Both the position numbers and the translations under genes were made by a program. A stretch of DNA of 64,000 bases from JAGTQI01 sp038868115 (GTDB lineage: Archaea; Thermoproteota; Bathyarchaeia; Bathyarchaeales; Bathycorpusculaceae), in the NCBI GenBank assembly GCA_038868115.1, contig JAWBXA010000001.1, forward strand, positions 53,466-117,465, read 5' to 3'. The number at the start of each line of letters is the position of its first letter. Position 1 is the stretch's first letter. Of the stretch, positions 51,005 to 59,957 are shown in pieces. The notes under the pieces were generated by a model. It saw only the letters and a list, made by a program, of their open reading frames with translations, was not told the DNA's origin and searched no databases.

Positions 51005-51543
51005 TAAAATTTTTATTACAGTGGACAGGGGGAGATAACCACGATAAGCCCAACAAAGAAGATAAAAATAATCGGCTTCTATGCAAGGTATAATGCTAAG
51101 GCCAAAGTAGCTTATCGAAGCCGCAAGAGTTGGGAAAAGCTTTCAAAGAAGCAACAATAAAAAGTTTAGAGGTACAAGCCTCTGTTGGCTAAGCTATATC
51201 ACAGACGGAACGTTGAAATGGCGAGATTTACTGAGGTCTTTCACCAAACTGGAGGAGTTGAAAACGGGAGCCTTTGCAAGATGGTTTAACAATAACCCTT
51301 CAATAGAAAGCTCATTGCTCAAAGCGAAATTAACTTAAAAAAGTTATACTCTATGCCGCCGAAATCATCGAAGGCTAAGCAGAAAATTTGCATGCACCGG
51401 CTTGGTTTAAGAACCGGGGAAGCGAGCTTCGCAAAGTTAGAAACAAGGTTAGGTCCTGGACTAGCAAGGAAACATTTATTATAAAGACTGTTATAAAATT
51501 TTTAGCAATTCCTCAAAAATTAACCAGGAAACTAAAATTTTAA
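51005..51543 (+). pseudogene. Possible decayed coding region, unidentified
   Basis: Between the regulator and glmS three long readable pieces follow one another on the plus strand in different frames: up to TAA 51158 (KKIKIIGFYARYNAKAKVAY), to TAA 51336 (LKWRDLLRSFTKLEELKTGA, ARWFNNN), and to TAA 51541 with one internal stop (WFKNRGSELRKVRNKVRSW). Codon composition is protein-like and Lys/Arg-rich. No start codon with a ribosome-binding site and no family recognised, so this is a suggestion of a dead gene. The remaining bases to 51672 carry the AT-rich promoter region of glmS. Confidence 0.35.
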
Positions 51544-51672
51544 TAGCGAATAAACGCGAAAAGCCTAACAAAAAATTTTTAGAAACTAAATTTTTCTATT
51601 AAAAATGCTTATTACAAAAAAGCCTTTAAGAATAGTTGCAAAACTGAGCAAAAATGAACAGTGACAGCAAGC

Positions 51673-53502
51673 ATGTGTGGAATATTTGGTTGCATTCTGA
51701 AAGAAGGCGCCGCTGCACCATTGATACGCCAAGCCCTTAAAAGGCTTGAATATCGTGGCTACGATTCTGTAGGGGAAGCAACAATCCGTAATGGAAAGCT
51801 CTACATCAAAAAGGACGCTGGGAAAATAGACGAAGTTCACAAAATTCACAATCTTGACGACTTGCCAGGTTCCATAGGTATAGGCCACACAAGATGGGCT
51901 ACACATGGGGCGCCATTGATGATTAACGCCCATCCTCACGTTGATTGTAGCGGTCAGATAGCTGTTGTCCACAACGGAATCATAGAAAATTTTGCAGAGC
52001 TGAAACTTGAACTTGAAGGGAAAGGCCACACTTTTCAGTCTAAAACGGATACAGAAGTCATAGCTCACCTTATTGAAGAGGCATTTAAAACGAATCCTTC
52101 CTTTAGACTTGTAGACGCTGTTCTCGAGGCTGTGCGTAGGCTTGAGGGTTCTTATGCAATTGCGGTTATCTCGCCGAAAGAGCCGGACAAAATAGTTTGT
52201 GCTAGATATGAAAGCCCACTTGTTGTGGGAATAGGGAAAGATGCGCTTTACTGCGCCTCTGACATCCCAGCTTTTTTGCCAATAACCAACAAGGCAGTCA
52301 TAATAGAAGATGGAGAGCTGGTAACCTTATCTTTTGAGGGCCTTGAAATCAGGAAAATTGTAGACTTAAGTCCCGTTATCCGAGAGCCAAAGCTTATTGA
52401 CTGGACTCCCGAAATGGCTGTTAAGCAAGGTTACCCTCACTTCATGTTAAAGGAGATTCATGAACAACCAGCATGCCTACGAAACACGTTGAGACTACAA
52501 GAGCATTACCTTGATCTGATGGCAACCTTCTTAGACCGCGCCAAAGAAGTGTTCTTGGTGGCCTGTGGAACATCATACCATGCGTGTTTAGCGGCGTCTT
52601 ACATGTTTTCTAAACTAGCCTACTTGGCCACGTACCCTGTAATAGCATCGGAATTCGTTGAGCAGCATGGGAAGTCGGTAAATATTGATAGCACAATTTT
52701 AGCAGTAAGCCAGTCAGGCGAAACAGCAGACACTCTTGCCGCTGTAAACGTTGCCCGTAAAAGAGCAGCAACAATTCTCGGACTTACAAATGTTATCGGC
52801 TCAACATTAACAAGAGTTTCACGGGTTTACATAAGCCAACAATCCGGACCTGAAATCGGTGTGGCTGCAACTAAAACCTTCACTTCACAGCTTTCGGTTC
52901 TCGCCCAACTAGCACTTAGGCTTGCAAAAAAGAGGGGAAAAATTTCACAGGATGAGATGGACTTTATAGAAGCAAAATTAAAGAAGCTCCCAGATATTGT
53001 AGAAACAGTACTTACCACACAAGAGGAGAAAGTAAAAAGCATAGCAAAGAAGTACAAGAATGTGAAGGTTTCCTTCTTTTTAGGGCGTGGCATAAGCACA
53101 GCCACAGCCTACGAGGGCAGGCTTAAACTCATGGAAATTGCTTACATTCCTGCAATAGCTTTTCCAGCCGGCGAAAGCAAACATGGACCAATAAGCCTCG
53201 TTGAAGAAGGATTCCCCGTGGTTTTTATATGCCCCAAAGACGATACGCACAAGACTATAATAGGGAACATTATGGAGATGAAGAGCAGAGGAGCTAATAT
53301 AATAGCCATCATCGAAGAAGGAGATGAGGAAGTTAAAAGGCTAGCAGACGACTATGTCGAGGTGCCAAAGGGCATACCAGATGTTTTGTCACCCATACCA
53401 TTCGTAGTTCCACTGCAGCTTTTAGCGTATTATATGGCTGTTGAAAGAGGATACGACCCCGATAAGCCCAGAAATCTAGCTAAATCTGTAACCGTAAAGT
53501 AG
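51673..53502 (+). CDS. glmS: Glutamine--fructose-6-phosphate aminotransferase
   Basis: Makes glucosamine-6-phosphate from fructose-6-phosphate and glutamine, the entry to UDP-GlcNAc. 609 residues from the ATG at 51673 so that the nucleophile is Cys2 (MCGIFGC; a GTG at 51661 is in frame but would bury it). Glutaminase domain: RLEYRGYDSVGEA, GHTRWATHG, HNGIIENF. Isomerase domain: two SIS repeats (VACGTSYHACLA, SQSGETADTLA, ATKTFTSQL, FPAGESKHGPIS). Ends PRNLAKSVTVK as usual. Confidence 0.96.
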   Translation: MCGIFGCILKEGAAAPLIRQALKRLEYRGYDSVGEATIRNGKLYIKKDAGKIDEVHKIHNLDDLPGSIGIGHTRWATHGAPLMINAHPHVDCSGQIAVVHNGIIENFAELKLELEGKGHTFQSKTDTEVIAHLIEEAFKTNPSFRLVDAVLEAVRRLEGSYAIAVISPKEPDKIVCARYESPLVVGIGKDALYCASDIPAFLPITNKAVIIEDGELVTLSFEGLEIRKIVDLSPVIREPKLIDWTPEMAVKQGYPHFMLKEIHEQPACLRNTLRLQEHYLDLMATFLDRAKEVFLVACGTSYHACLAASYMFSKLAYLATYPVIASEFVEQHGKSVNIDSTILAVSQSGETADTLAAVNVARKRAATILGLTNVIGSTLTRVSRVYISQQSGPEIGVAATKTFTSQLSVLAQLALRLAKKRGKISQDEMDFIEAKLKKLPDIVETVLTTQEEKVKSIAKKYKNVKVSFFLGRGISTATAYEGRLKLMEIAYIPAIAFPAGESKHGPISLVEEGFPVVFICPKDDTHKTIIGNIMEMKSRGANIIAIIEEGDEEVKRLADDYVEVPKGIPDVLSPIPFVVPLQLLAYYMAVERGYDPDKPRNLAKSVTVK

Positions 53503-53533
53503 TGCATTCAAATTTGTAATGCAAATCAGTTAA

Positions 53534-54275
53534 ATGCCCCCGACCCCCTATCTTGATATGGTGCAAAATTTGGAGAGAGACTGGGAACGACTAATTGAAA
53601 ATCTAGTAAGGGAGGGCATACTCCGCTCCCAAAAAGTTATCAAGGCAATGTATAAAGTGCCTCGAACAAAATTTCTTCCAGAAAACATGCAGTCCTACAG
53701 CGCTGTGGACACCCCTCTTCCAATTGGTTTTGGGCAGACGGTTTCAGCGCCACATAGCCTCGGCTTCCAGCCTGGCTAGGCGAGACATGGTTGCAATAAT
53801 GAATGAAGCCCTCCAATTGGAAGTAGGCAACAAAGTCCTCGAAGTTGGAGCAGGCTCAGGATGGCATGCCGCCACAATAGCCGAAATAGTGGCGCCAAGC
53901 GAAGCACCCAGAAGCGAGTGGGGACACGTCTACACAGTCGAAATAATTGAAGGCTTAGCAGAGTTTGCGCGAAGAAATATCATGAAAGCAGGATACAGCG
54001 ACCGAGTAACAATAATCTGCGGAGACGGTTCCATTGGATACCCAGAAAAAGCGCCATATGACAGAATAGTTGTTACAGCAGCAGCTCCAGACATACCAAA
54101 ACCCCTAATCGAACAACTGAAAAATGGCGGGATAATGCTCATCCCCATTGGAAGCGTACATCTATTCCAAAGTCTAATAAAGGTTGTAAAAGGCACTGAT
54201 GGAAAAATCACACGGGAAAATTTGGGCGGTGTTGCCTTTGTGCCTTTAACTGGACGCTACGGACACAAATTATAG
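53534..54275 (+). CDS. pcm: Protein-L-isoaspartate O-methyltransferase, interrupted by a predicted BHB intron
   Basis: Repairs isoaspartyl residues with SAM. Exon 1 (53534-53753) encodes the N-terminal part through GFGQTVSAP; exon 2 (53785-54275) encodes MVAIMNEALQL, the SAM motif KVLEVGAGSGWHAATIAE, YDRIVVTAAAPDIP and the usual C-terminus. Unspliced, the frame runs into a TAG at 53777. Removing 53754-53784 gives a 236-residue protein of normal length with the conserved Ala-Pro-His-Met-Val-Ala junction restored (CAC split after its first base). An isolated sequencing error cannot account for a 31-base structured insert. Confidence 0.92.
53754..53784 (+). other. Predicted 31-nt bulge-helix-bulge intron in pcm
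   Basis: The pre-mRNA folds as: 4-bp central helix CGCC (53748-53751, exon 1) with GGCG (53779-53782, intron end); 3-nt bulge ACA (53752-53754) at its inner side; 5-bp inner helix UAGCC (53755-53759) with GGCUA (53774-53778), stacked without gap on the 3' strand; a small internal loop; a 4-bp helix GGCU (53762-53765) with AGCC (53769-53772) and a UCC loop; and a 3-nt bulge AGA (53783-53785) on the outer side. Cutting after the second base of each bulge (AC/A and AG/A) excises exactly 53754-53784. The outer exon-exon helix is weak (one G-C pair then mismatches), as in relaxed BHB introns. Confidence 0.85.
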
Positions 54276-54477
54276 CTTCTAGCCCATTTCAAGTTTCTAT
54301 CCGCTGCTAAATTCTAGAAAACCATGCCACTCCATGCAAATCACTTTTAACTGAGGCTTTTATCGCCTTGTCTATTCCAGCGTGAGTGGTGTAGCTGGAC
54401 CAGTTTTCGGGCTCCTTTAGAAAGGTAGGAGTGGCTCAGACAAGTCTGGTAAGGTGGATTAAAAACTTCTTAGTCGT

Positions 54478-55584
54478 TTAGCCAAACCATCTCTCAAGAG
54501 TTGCTTTTCCTTTTAGCTTAGATATTCCTTTTTGCATCTTTTCTAGCGCCTTTCTAACGCGATCCTCAGAAAAGTCCCTTTCGCGGCAGATAAAGTTTAT
54601 AACTCCTTCTACGTCAGGCTTCCGCCACTCTATCTTATAATTATCCGTAACTTTTGGATTTAGAAAAATCTCCTTAATCTTTTGCGGCTCAACCGGAAAC
54701 TCAGCGTTCTTGATGTGGCGTAGGACGTTCTCTAGACTTCCATACTCTTTTATGAGCTTTAGGGCTGTTTTTGGTCCGAGCCCCTTTATGCCTTCAGGAT
54801 TAAAGTCTGTCCCCACCAATATTCCAACATCAATTAATTGTTCATGGGTTATTCCGCATTCTTTTAAAACCTGCTCAAGCTCGATGACTTCAGGTTCAAC
54901 CTCTATGTAAACATTTTTCCCGGGAAGCTTCCGCCTACCAGAGATTGTAACATTTCTTACTAAACGAGGAGCACCAAAAAGTAGGCTGTCATAGTCCTGG
55001 CTTGCACAGTAATCGGCGTCTCCTCGTTTAACTACGTGAGCAGCTTGGGCTTCACCCTCACTCGGAGCTTGAATCCACGGAACACCNNNNNNNNNNNNNN
55101 NNNNNNNNNNNNNNNNNNNNNNNNNNNNNNNNNNNNNNNNNNNNNNNNNNNNNNNNNNNNNNNNNNNNNNNNNNNNNNNNNNNNNCTCAGCCATGTAATC
55201 TTTTAGGCTTGCAGTGGCTTGTGCATACATTCTAGCTTCTTCGATCCTGCCCTCTTTTAAAGCTTGTTCATACTTTATGAGGGCTTCTTCTTTAGCTTTC
55301 ATACGTCTCTTAATTTCAACCTCTTTGAGGGCTGGCGGTACACCATCAAAAACATATATGGGTTTAATCCCCAACTCAATTAAGTTACTTGTTCTGTATA
55401 GGAGGCCGCTTAAATGACTTGTAATACGTCCACTACTATCCTTTAACGGTGTGCCATCAGGCTGTCGGATTATGGCTAAAAACTGATATAATGCATTATA
55501 TGCATCTATAGCTATTGATTTCCCGCTTAAATCCTCAAGCCTTATGACCGTTTTCGGAACGATGTCCCGAAAGTTTACCCCCAA
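54478..55584 (-). CDS. fen: Flap endonuclease 1, with an assembly gap
   Basis: Removes 5' flaps in replication and repair. I chose the TTG at 55584, which gives the usual M-G-V-x-F-x-D-I start; upstream in-frame ATGs up to 55725 add unrelated sequence. Catalytic acids lie in AIDAYNALYQF, YVFDGVPP, APSEGEAQAA and ASQDYDSLLFG; the helix-two-turn-helix is VGTDFNPEGIKGLGPKTAL. The C-terminus ATLERWFG is a PCNA-interacting box with the first Gln replaced. Bases 55087-55185 are N, between DYMAE and GVPW. The gene is divergent from the zinc-ribbon gene, whose start lies 120 bases upstream. Confidence 0.93.
   Translation of the reverse strand: MGVNFRDIVPKTVIRLEDLSGKSIAIDAYNALYQFLAIIRQPDGTPLKDSSGRITSHLSGLLYRTSNLIELGIKPIYVFDGVPPALKEVEIKRRMKAKEEALIKYEQALKEGRIEEARMYAQATASLKDYMAEXXXXXXXXXXXXXXXXXXXXXXXXXXXXXXXXXGVPWIQAPSEGEAQAAHVVKRGDADYCASQDYDSLLFGAPRLVRNVTISGRRKLPGKNVYIEVEPEVIELEQVLKECGITHEQLIDVGILVGTDFNPEGIKGLGPKTALKLIKEYGSLENVLRHIKNAEFPVEPQKIKEIFLNPKVTDNYKIEWRKPDVEGVINFICRERDFSEDRVRKALEKMQKGISKLKGKATLERWFG
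55087..55185. other. Assembly gap (99 N) inside fen
   Basis: A run of 99 unknown bases. In other archaeal FEN-1 proteins only about 9-10 residues separate the flanking motifs (roughly 27-30 bases), so the gap size is probably a scaffolding estimate rather than the true length. Confidence 0.9.
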
Positions 55585-55703
55585 AATGATTCCCGCTGAA
55601 TAATGCATAAGTTTAAAGTGAGATAATAAATTTGCGAATGCAGTAGTATAGCACATTTTATAAGGAAGCTTGACAATTACACCTTCACCATTGAGGAATG
55701 GAG

Positions 55704-55892
55704 ATGATTGAGAAAACAGCAACAATAACCTTAGTTACATGTACAAGCTGCAGCAAGCCTATTCCGCCTGGAGCCGAGGCTACAAAGTTTCTATGCCCAA
55801 ACTGTGGAGAAATCCTAATAAAGCGTTGCACAAAATGTCGTAAATTTGGCCGACAATATAAATGTCCAAAATGTGGTTTTATTGGACCGTAA
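55704..55892 (+). CDS. Small archaeal zinc-ribbon protein
   Basis: 62 residues from the ATG at 55704 (another ATG two codons earlier). Four CxxC knuckles: CTSCSKP, FLCPNCGE, RCTKCRKF and YKCPKCGF, forming two zinc sites. This small protein is widely conserved next to the aEF-1 beta gene in archaea and is thought to bind RNA. It lies 13 bases before aEF-1 beta. Confidence 0.92.
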   Translation: MIEKTATITLVTCTSCSKPIPPGAEATKFLCPNCGEILIKRCTKCRKFGRQYKCPKCGFIGP

Positions 55893-55905
55893 AGGAGGTT
55901 AAGAT

Positions 55906-56181
55906 TTGGGAAGTGTTATAATTTCTTACAAAATCTTCCCGACAGATATAACTGTAAACTTTGAGGATTTAAAAAAGAGGATTGAAGCTTCTTTACCGGA
56001 GTTCGCCACCATATATGGTTACGGCGAAGAGCCTATAGCCTTCGGCTTGAACGCCTTGATTTGCGCCATCAAAATCCCAGAGGACAAAAGTGGAGTTCTT
56101 GAAGAGTTGGAAAAACGGTTCGAGCGGATAAGCGAAATAAGCCAGGTGCAAACGATAATGGTTAGAAGAATAAGCAGGTAA
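55906..56181 (+). CDS. ef1b: Translation elongation factor aEF-1 beta
   Basis: Guanine nucleotide exchange factor for aEF-1 alpha. 91 residues, TTG start, with a single ferredoxin-like domain: SVIISYKIFPTDITVNFEDL, YGYGEEPIAFGLNALICA, and the C-terminal strand QVQTIMVRRISR. Typical length for archaea. Preceded by the zinc-ribbon gene and followed by cdc48. Confidence 0.94.
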   Translation: MGSVIISYKIFPTDITVNFEDLKKRIEASLPEFATIYGYGEEPIAFGLNALICAIKIPEDKSGVLEELEKRFERISEISQVQTIMVRRISR

Positions 56182-56248
56182 GGTTAAACCTTTATATAGA
56201 AATTTAACATGTTTCGAAGCAGAACAACCTTTATAGAAGGGTTTTGAG

Positions 56249-58420
56249 GTGAGCGAAGTCCAGCTTCGAGTTGGAGATGCAAGGCAAAGAGATGTTGGCA
56301 GAGGAATCGCCAGAATAGACCAAAGAACTATGCAGAAGCTAGGCATAAGCGCCGGTGACGTGATAGAGATCGTGGGTAAAAGGACAACATCTGCCATAGC
56401 TTGGCCGGCCTATAGTGAAGACCAGAACCGCGACATAATCCGTATAGACGGATTCACCCGCAAAAATGCCGGGGTAGCCATAAACGAATACGTGATCGTA
56501 AGACCGGCAAAAGTTAAGGAAGCCCTAAACGTCACACTCGCACCAGTTGACATGCGCCTAAACGTGGATGAAGACTTCACAAACTTTGTCAAAAACCGCT
56601 TAATGGAAAGAACCCTCGTCGAGGGAGATACAACCCTCATTATGATGCTTGGACACGCCATACCATTCGTCGTCACAAAAACTCGTCCCCATGGCATCGT
56701 CAAGGTAACTCCAGAAACCACGTTAACAATTCTGAGCGAGCCAGCTCCTGAAGGAAAAGGAGTGCCACGTACAACATATGAGGATATAGGCGGCTTACAT
56801 GAGGAAATTCAAAGAGTGCGGGAGATGGTCGAACTTCCATTGAGGCATCCAGAACTCTTCCAAAGGCTCGGCATAGAACCGCCAAAAGGAGTGCTACTCC
56901 ATGGACCGCCAGGATGCGGAAAGACGTTGCTAGCCAGGGCTGTGGCAAACGAGTCAGAAGCTAACTTCTTCTCCATAAACGGACCAGAAATAATGAGCAA
57001 GTTCTATGGCGAGTCTGAGGCGCGCCTAAGGGAGATATTCCAACAAGCTCAGCAAAACGCCCCAAGCATAATATTCATTGACGAATTAGATGCCATAGCG
57101 CCCAAACGAGAAGAGGTAACAGGCGAGGTTGAAAGGCGTGTTGTAGCACAACTCTTAGCTTTAATGGATGGCTTATCCGGAAGAGGAAACGTCATAGTGA
57201 TAGGTGCAACTAACAGACCTAACGCCCTTGACCCAGCTCTCCGTAGACCGGGAAGATTTGACAGGGAAATTGAGATAGGCGTCCCAGACAAGCAGGGAAG
57301 ATATGAGATTCTTCAAATTCATACACGTGGAATGCCACTGGCTGAAGATGTGGACCTTAAGAAGCTTGCCGAAATGACCCACGGATACACCGGTGCAGAC
57401 TTAGCAGCACTTTGCAGAGAGACAGCTATGAAAGCGCTAAGACGATACTTGCCGCAGATAAACCTTGAAGAGGAGCGTATACCTCCAGAGGTGCTTGAAA
57501 AAATGGAGGTGAAAATGGAAGACTTCTTGAACGCGTACAAAGAAGTTACGCCGACAGCCATGCGAGAGGTCTATGTTGAAGTTCCAGCAGTTCACTGGGA
57601 CGATATTGGCGGATTAGAGGAGGTTAAACAAGAGTTAAGGGAGGCTGTTGAATGGCCTTTAAAGCACCCAAACATTTTTAAGCGCATGGGGATAAAGCCT
57701 CCAAAGGGTATACTGCTCTATGGACCGCCAGGCTGTGGTAAAACATTGCTGGCTAGAGCTGTAGCAACCGAAAGCGAAGCCAACTTCATAACAATCAAGG
57801 GTCCAGAAGTCTTCTCCAAGTGGGTTGGCGAATCTGAAAAAGCCATAAGAGAAGTCTTTAGAAAAGCACGGATGGCAGCACCAGCAGTCATATTCTTCGA
57901 CGAAATTGATTCACTTGTGCCCCGTCGCGGCTTGGGATTTGCAGACAGCGGGGTAACAGAGCGGGTAATAAGCCAGCTTCTAACAGAAATGGACGGCATA
58001 GTCACCCTGGAAGACATTGTTGTAATTGCAGCTACAAATCGACCGGACATAGTTGATCCAGCAGTGCTTCGTCCAGGAAGGTTTGATAGGCTTATATACG
58101 TTCCGGAGCCAGATGAGAAGAGCCGTCTCCAAATATTCAAAATATACACCAAAAACATGCCCCTCGCCAAAGACGTAAGCCTAGAAACCTTAGCGGCTAT
58201 GACAAAGAACTATTCCGGTGCAGATATCGAAGCCGTCTGCAGAGAAGCGGCCATGCAGGCCCTAAGAAGAGACATAAACGCAAGGGAAGTTACAATGAAA
58301 GACTTTGAAGAGGCTTTGAAGCGTATAGGGCCTTCGATAACTCCAGACATGGAGAAATGGTACAAGAGCTTTATGCAGCAAGTCCGCCAGGTCCAGAAAC
58401 CAGCAACACCAGTAGCCTAA
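56249..58420 (+). CDS. cdc48: CDC48/VCP-type AAA ATPase
   Basis: Hexameric unfoldase of 723 residues (GTG start). N-domain about 1-180 (double-psi barrel with VGDARQRDVGRGIARID, then the second half), D1 with Walker A GPPGCGKT near 218 and Walker B FIDELDAIAPKRE, D2 with Walker A near 491 and FFDEIDSLVPRRG. Arg fingers follow RPGRFDREIE and RPGRFDRLIY. The C-terminus lacks the HbYX proteasome-docking motif (ends ATPVA). A small winged-helix gene follows 12 bases later, probably in the same transcript. Confidence 0.96.
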   Translation: MSEVQLRVGDARQRDVGRGIARIDQRTMQKLGISAGDVIEIVGKRTTSAIAWPAYSEDQNRDIIRIDGFTRKNAGVAINEYVIVRPAKVKEALNVTLAPVDMRLNVDEDFTNFVKNRLMERTLVEGDTTLIMMLGHAIPFVVTKTRPHGIVKVTPETTLTILSEPAPEGKGVPRTTYEDIGGLHEEIQRVREMVELPLRHPELFQRLGIEPPKGVLLHGPPGCGKTLLARAVANESEANFFSINGPEIMSKFYGESEARLREIFQQAQQNAPSIIFIDELDAIAPKREEVTGEVERRVVAQLLALMDGLSGRGNVIVIGATNRPNALDPALRRPGRFDREIEIGVPDKQGRYEILQIHTRGMPLAEDVDLKKLAEMTHGYTGADLAALCRETAMKALRRYLPQINLEEERIPPEVLEKMEVKMEDFLNAYKEVTPTAMREVYVEVPAVHWDDIGGLEEVKQELREAVEWPLKHPNIFKRMGIKPPKGILLYGPPGCGKTLLARAVATESEANFITIKGPEVFSKWVGESEKAIREVFRKARMAAPAVIFFDEIDSLVPRRGLGFADSGVTERVISQLLTEMDGIVTLEDIVVIAATNRPDIVDPAVLRPGRFDRLIYVPEPDEKSRLQIFKIYTKNMPLAKDVSLETLAAMTKNYSGADIEAVCREAAMQALRRDINAREVTMKDFEEALKRIGPSITPDMEKWYKSFMQQVRQVQKPATPVA

Positions 58421-58432
58421 GAGGAAAGCTTC

Positions 58433-58660
58433 ATGCCAGCAAAAATATGGAAAACCCAACCCATATATCACGCGCTGCTTGAAATTTTAAAAAAGAAAGG
58501 AGCCATGACGGATGCCGAGCTCTTTGAATATCTAAGCGAGGAATTCAAGGATATCGGGTACAAGGACTTCAACAAGGCACTTATACAGCTAGAGATGGGC
58601 GGGAAAATACGAACAACATCCCTTGCTCATGGGAAAAAAAGGGTCGAGCTTGTAATCTAA
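58433..58660 (+). CDS. Small winged-helix-like protein
   Basis: 75 residues: helix IYHALLEILKKKGAMTDAEL, helix LFEYLSEEFKDIGYKDFNKA and a C-terminal beta wing (LIQLEMGGKIRTTSLAHGKK, RVELVI). Looks like a winged helix fold without a recognisable family. Its place 12 bases after cdc48 suggests a link to that gene, but none is known to me. Confidence 0.8.
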   Translation: MPAKIWKTQPIYHALLEILKKKGAMTDAELFEYLSEEFKDIGYKDFNKALIQLEMGGKIRTTSLAHGKKRVELVI

Positions 58661-58697
58661 ACCTCAAAATACTCTGGAAACTTTAAACGTGCAGTAA

Positions 58698-59951
58698 ATG
58701 GAAAATTTTTCCGATGTAATAATCGTTGGAGGAGGCCCGTGCGGCTCCTTCAGCGCCCTAAACCTTTCAAAAAGGGGCTTTAACGTAACAGTTTTTGAGG
58801 AGCACGACGAAATTGGCGTTCCATGCCACTGCGCGGGACATGTCAGCATTGCCGGCCTGAAAAATCTCGGACTTTATCCACTGCCAAAAGGCATCATTGA
58901 AAATACATTTATAGGAGCAAAATTCCATTCTCCAAATGGCACAGTGTTTACGGTTCGCTTAGCCAAACCGATAACTTGCGTCGTTAACCGCACTTTGTTT
59001 GACAAACATGTAGCGGAACTGGCGCAAAAGTTTGGTGCACATTATAGTTTGGGGACAAGAGCTGAATCTCTAGTATTTGAAGAGGGATTTGTGAAAGGTG
59101 CTGTTGTTAAACGGCATGGCAAAGCATCCGAATTCTTTGGCAGGATAACCTTAGATGCTGAGGGTATATCCGCAAGACTGCTGAGGCAAGTATTATTAAC
59201 TCCACAAAAACGTCGCATGATCGTTAGCGGGGCTCAGGTTGAAGTTGAGAATGTTAAAGACCTTGAGACAGACATTGTGGAAGTTATTCTTGGAAGAAAC
59301 TATGCTCCGGGATTTTATGCTTGGATTATCCCAAAAAACGAGACAGAAGCAAAAGTTGGTTTGGCAACCAAAACCGGGAGCCCGAGAGCGCTTTTACGAA
59401 AGCTTATAAGCAAGCACCCAGTGGTTTCAATAAGACTACGAACTGCAAAGGTTATCAGAGAAACCTATCATCCAATAACACTTGGCGGACCAATACCAAA
59501 GGCCTACGCCAACGGTTTTCTCGCAGTTGGTGACGCGGCCTCTCAGGTGAAACCGACAACAGGCGGTGGAATAATATTAGGTTTGAACTGTGCGCGTATT
59601 GCAACTGACGTTGCCGCAGAGGCATTGGACAAAGCTGATTTTTCGGCAGAATTCTTGGGCATGTATCAAAGGCGTTTCATGAAAATGTTCGGCTTTGATA
59701 TGAAAATTATGCTTAAAATCAGGGAGACACTGGACAAACTTCCAGATGAAAAGTTGGACAGGATTGTAGACCTTTGTAAGAAGGTACGGTTAGATGAGGT
59801 TTTCAAGGATTTAAAGGAGGTGGATTTCCAAGGGCAAACTCTCCTTAAGCTTGTGCATAATCCGAAGGTTTTAACGGTGTTTGCCTTTTTCTTTCTCAAT
59901 TATTTTTGGGAAAACTTTAAAGCTGGATTTTGGGAATGCAGCAGTGACTGA
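58698..59951 (+). CDS. Geranylgeranyl reductase family flavoprotein
   Basis: Reduces the double bonds of geranylgeranyl chains in archaeal lipids using FAD. 417 residues. FAD motif DVIIVGGGPCGSFSALNLSK with the E of FEEHDEIG, then VPCHCAGHVS, the family YAWIIPKNETEAKVGLA (P-x-F/Y-x-W type) and the second FAD motif FLAVGDAASQVKPTTGGG. The C-terminal helical part is of normal length. Other family members modify quinones, so the assignment to lipid saturation is likely rather than certain. Confidence 0.9.
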   Translation: MENFSDVIIVGGGPCGSFSALNLSKRGFNVTVFEEHDEIGVPCHCAGHVSIAGLKNLGLYPLPKGIIENTFIGAKFHSPNGTVFTVRLAKPITCVVNRTLFDKHVAELAQKFGAHYSLGTRAESLVFEEGFVKGAVVKRHGKASEFFGRITLDAEGISARLLRQVLLTPQKRRMIVSGAQVEVENVKDLETDIVEVILGRNYAPGFYAWIIPKNETEAKVGLATKTGSPRALLRKLISKHPVVSIRLRTAKVIRETYHPITLGGPIPKAYANGFLAVGDAASQVKPTTGGGIILGLNCARIATDVAAEALDKADFSAEFLGMYQRRFMKMFGFDMKIMLKIRETLDKLPDEKLDRIVDLCKKVRLDEVFKDLKEVDFQGQTLLKLVHNPKVLTVFAFFFLNYFWENFKAGFWECSSD

Positions 59952-59957
59952 ACTATT

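Noticed and set aside
54390..54470. tRNA-like wording (GGAGTGGCTCAGACAAGTCT, then GGTAAGG) between pcm and fen
   Set aside because: The D-arm does not pair well and there is no matching anticodon arm, T-arm or acceptor 3' half on either strand.
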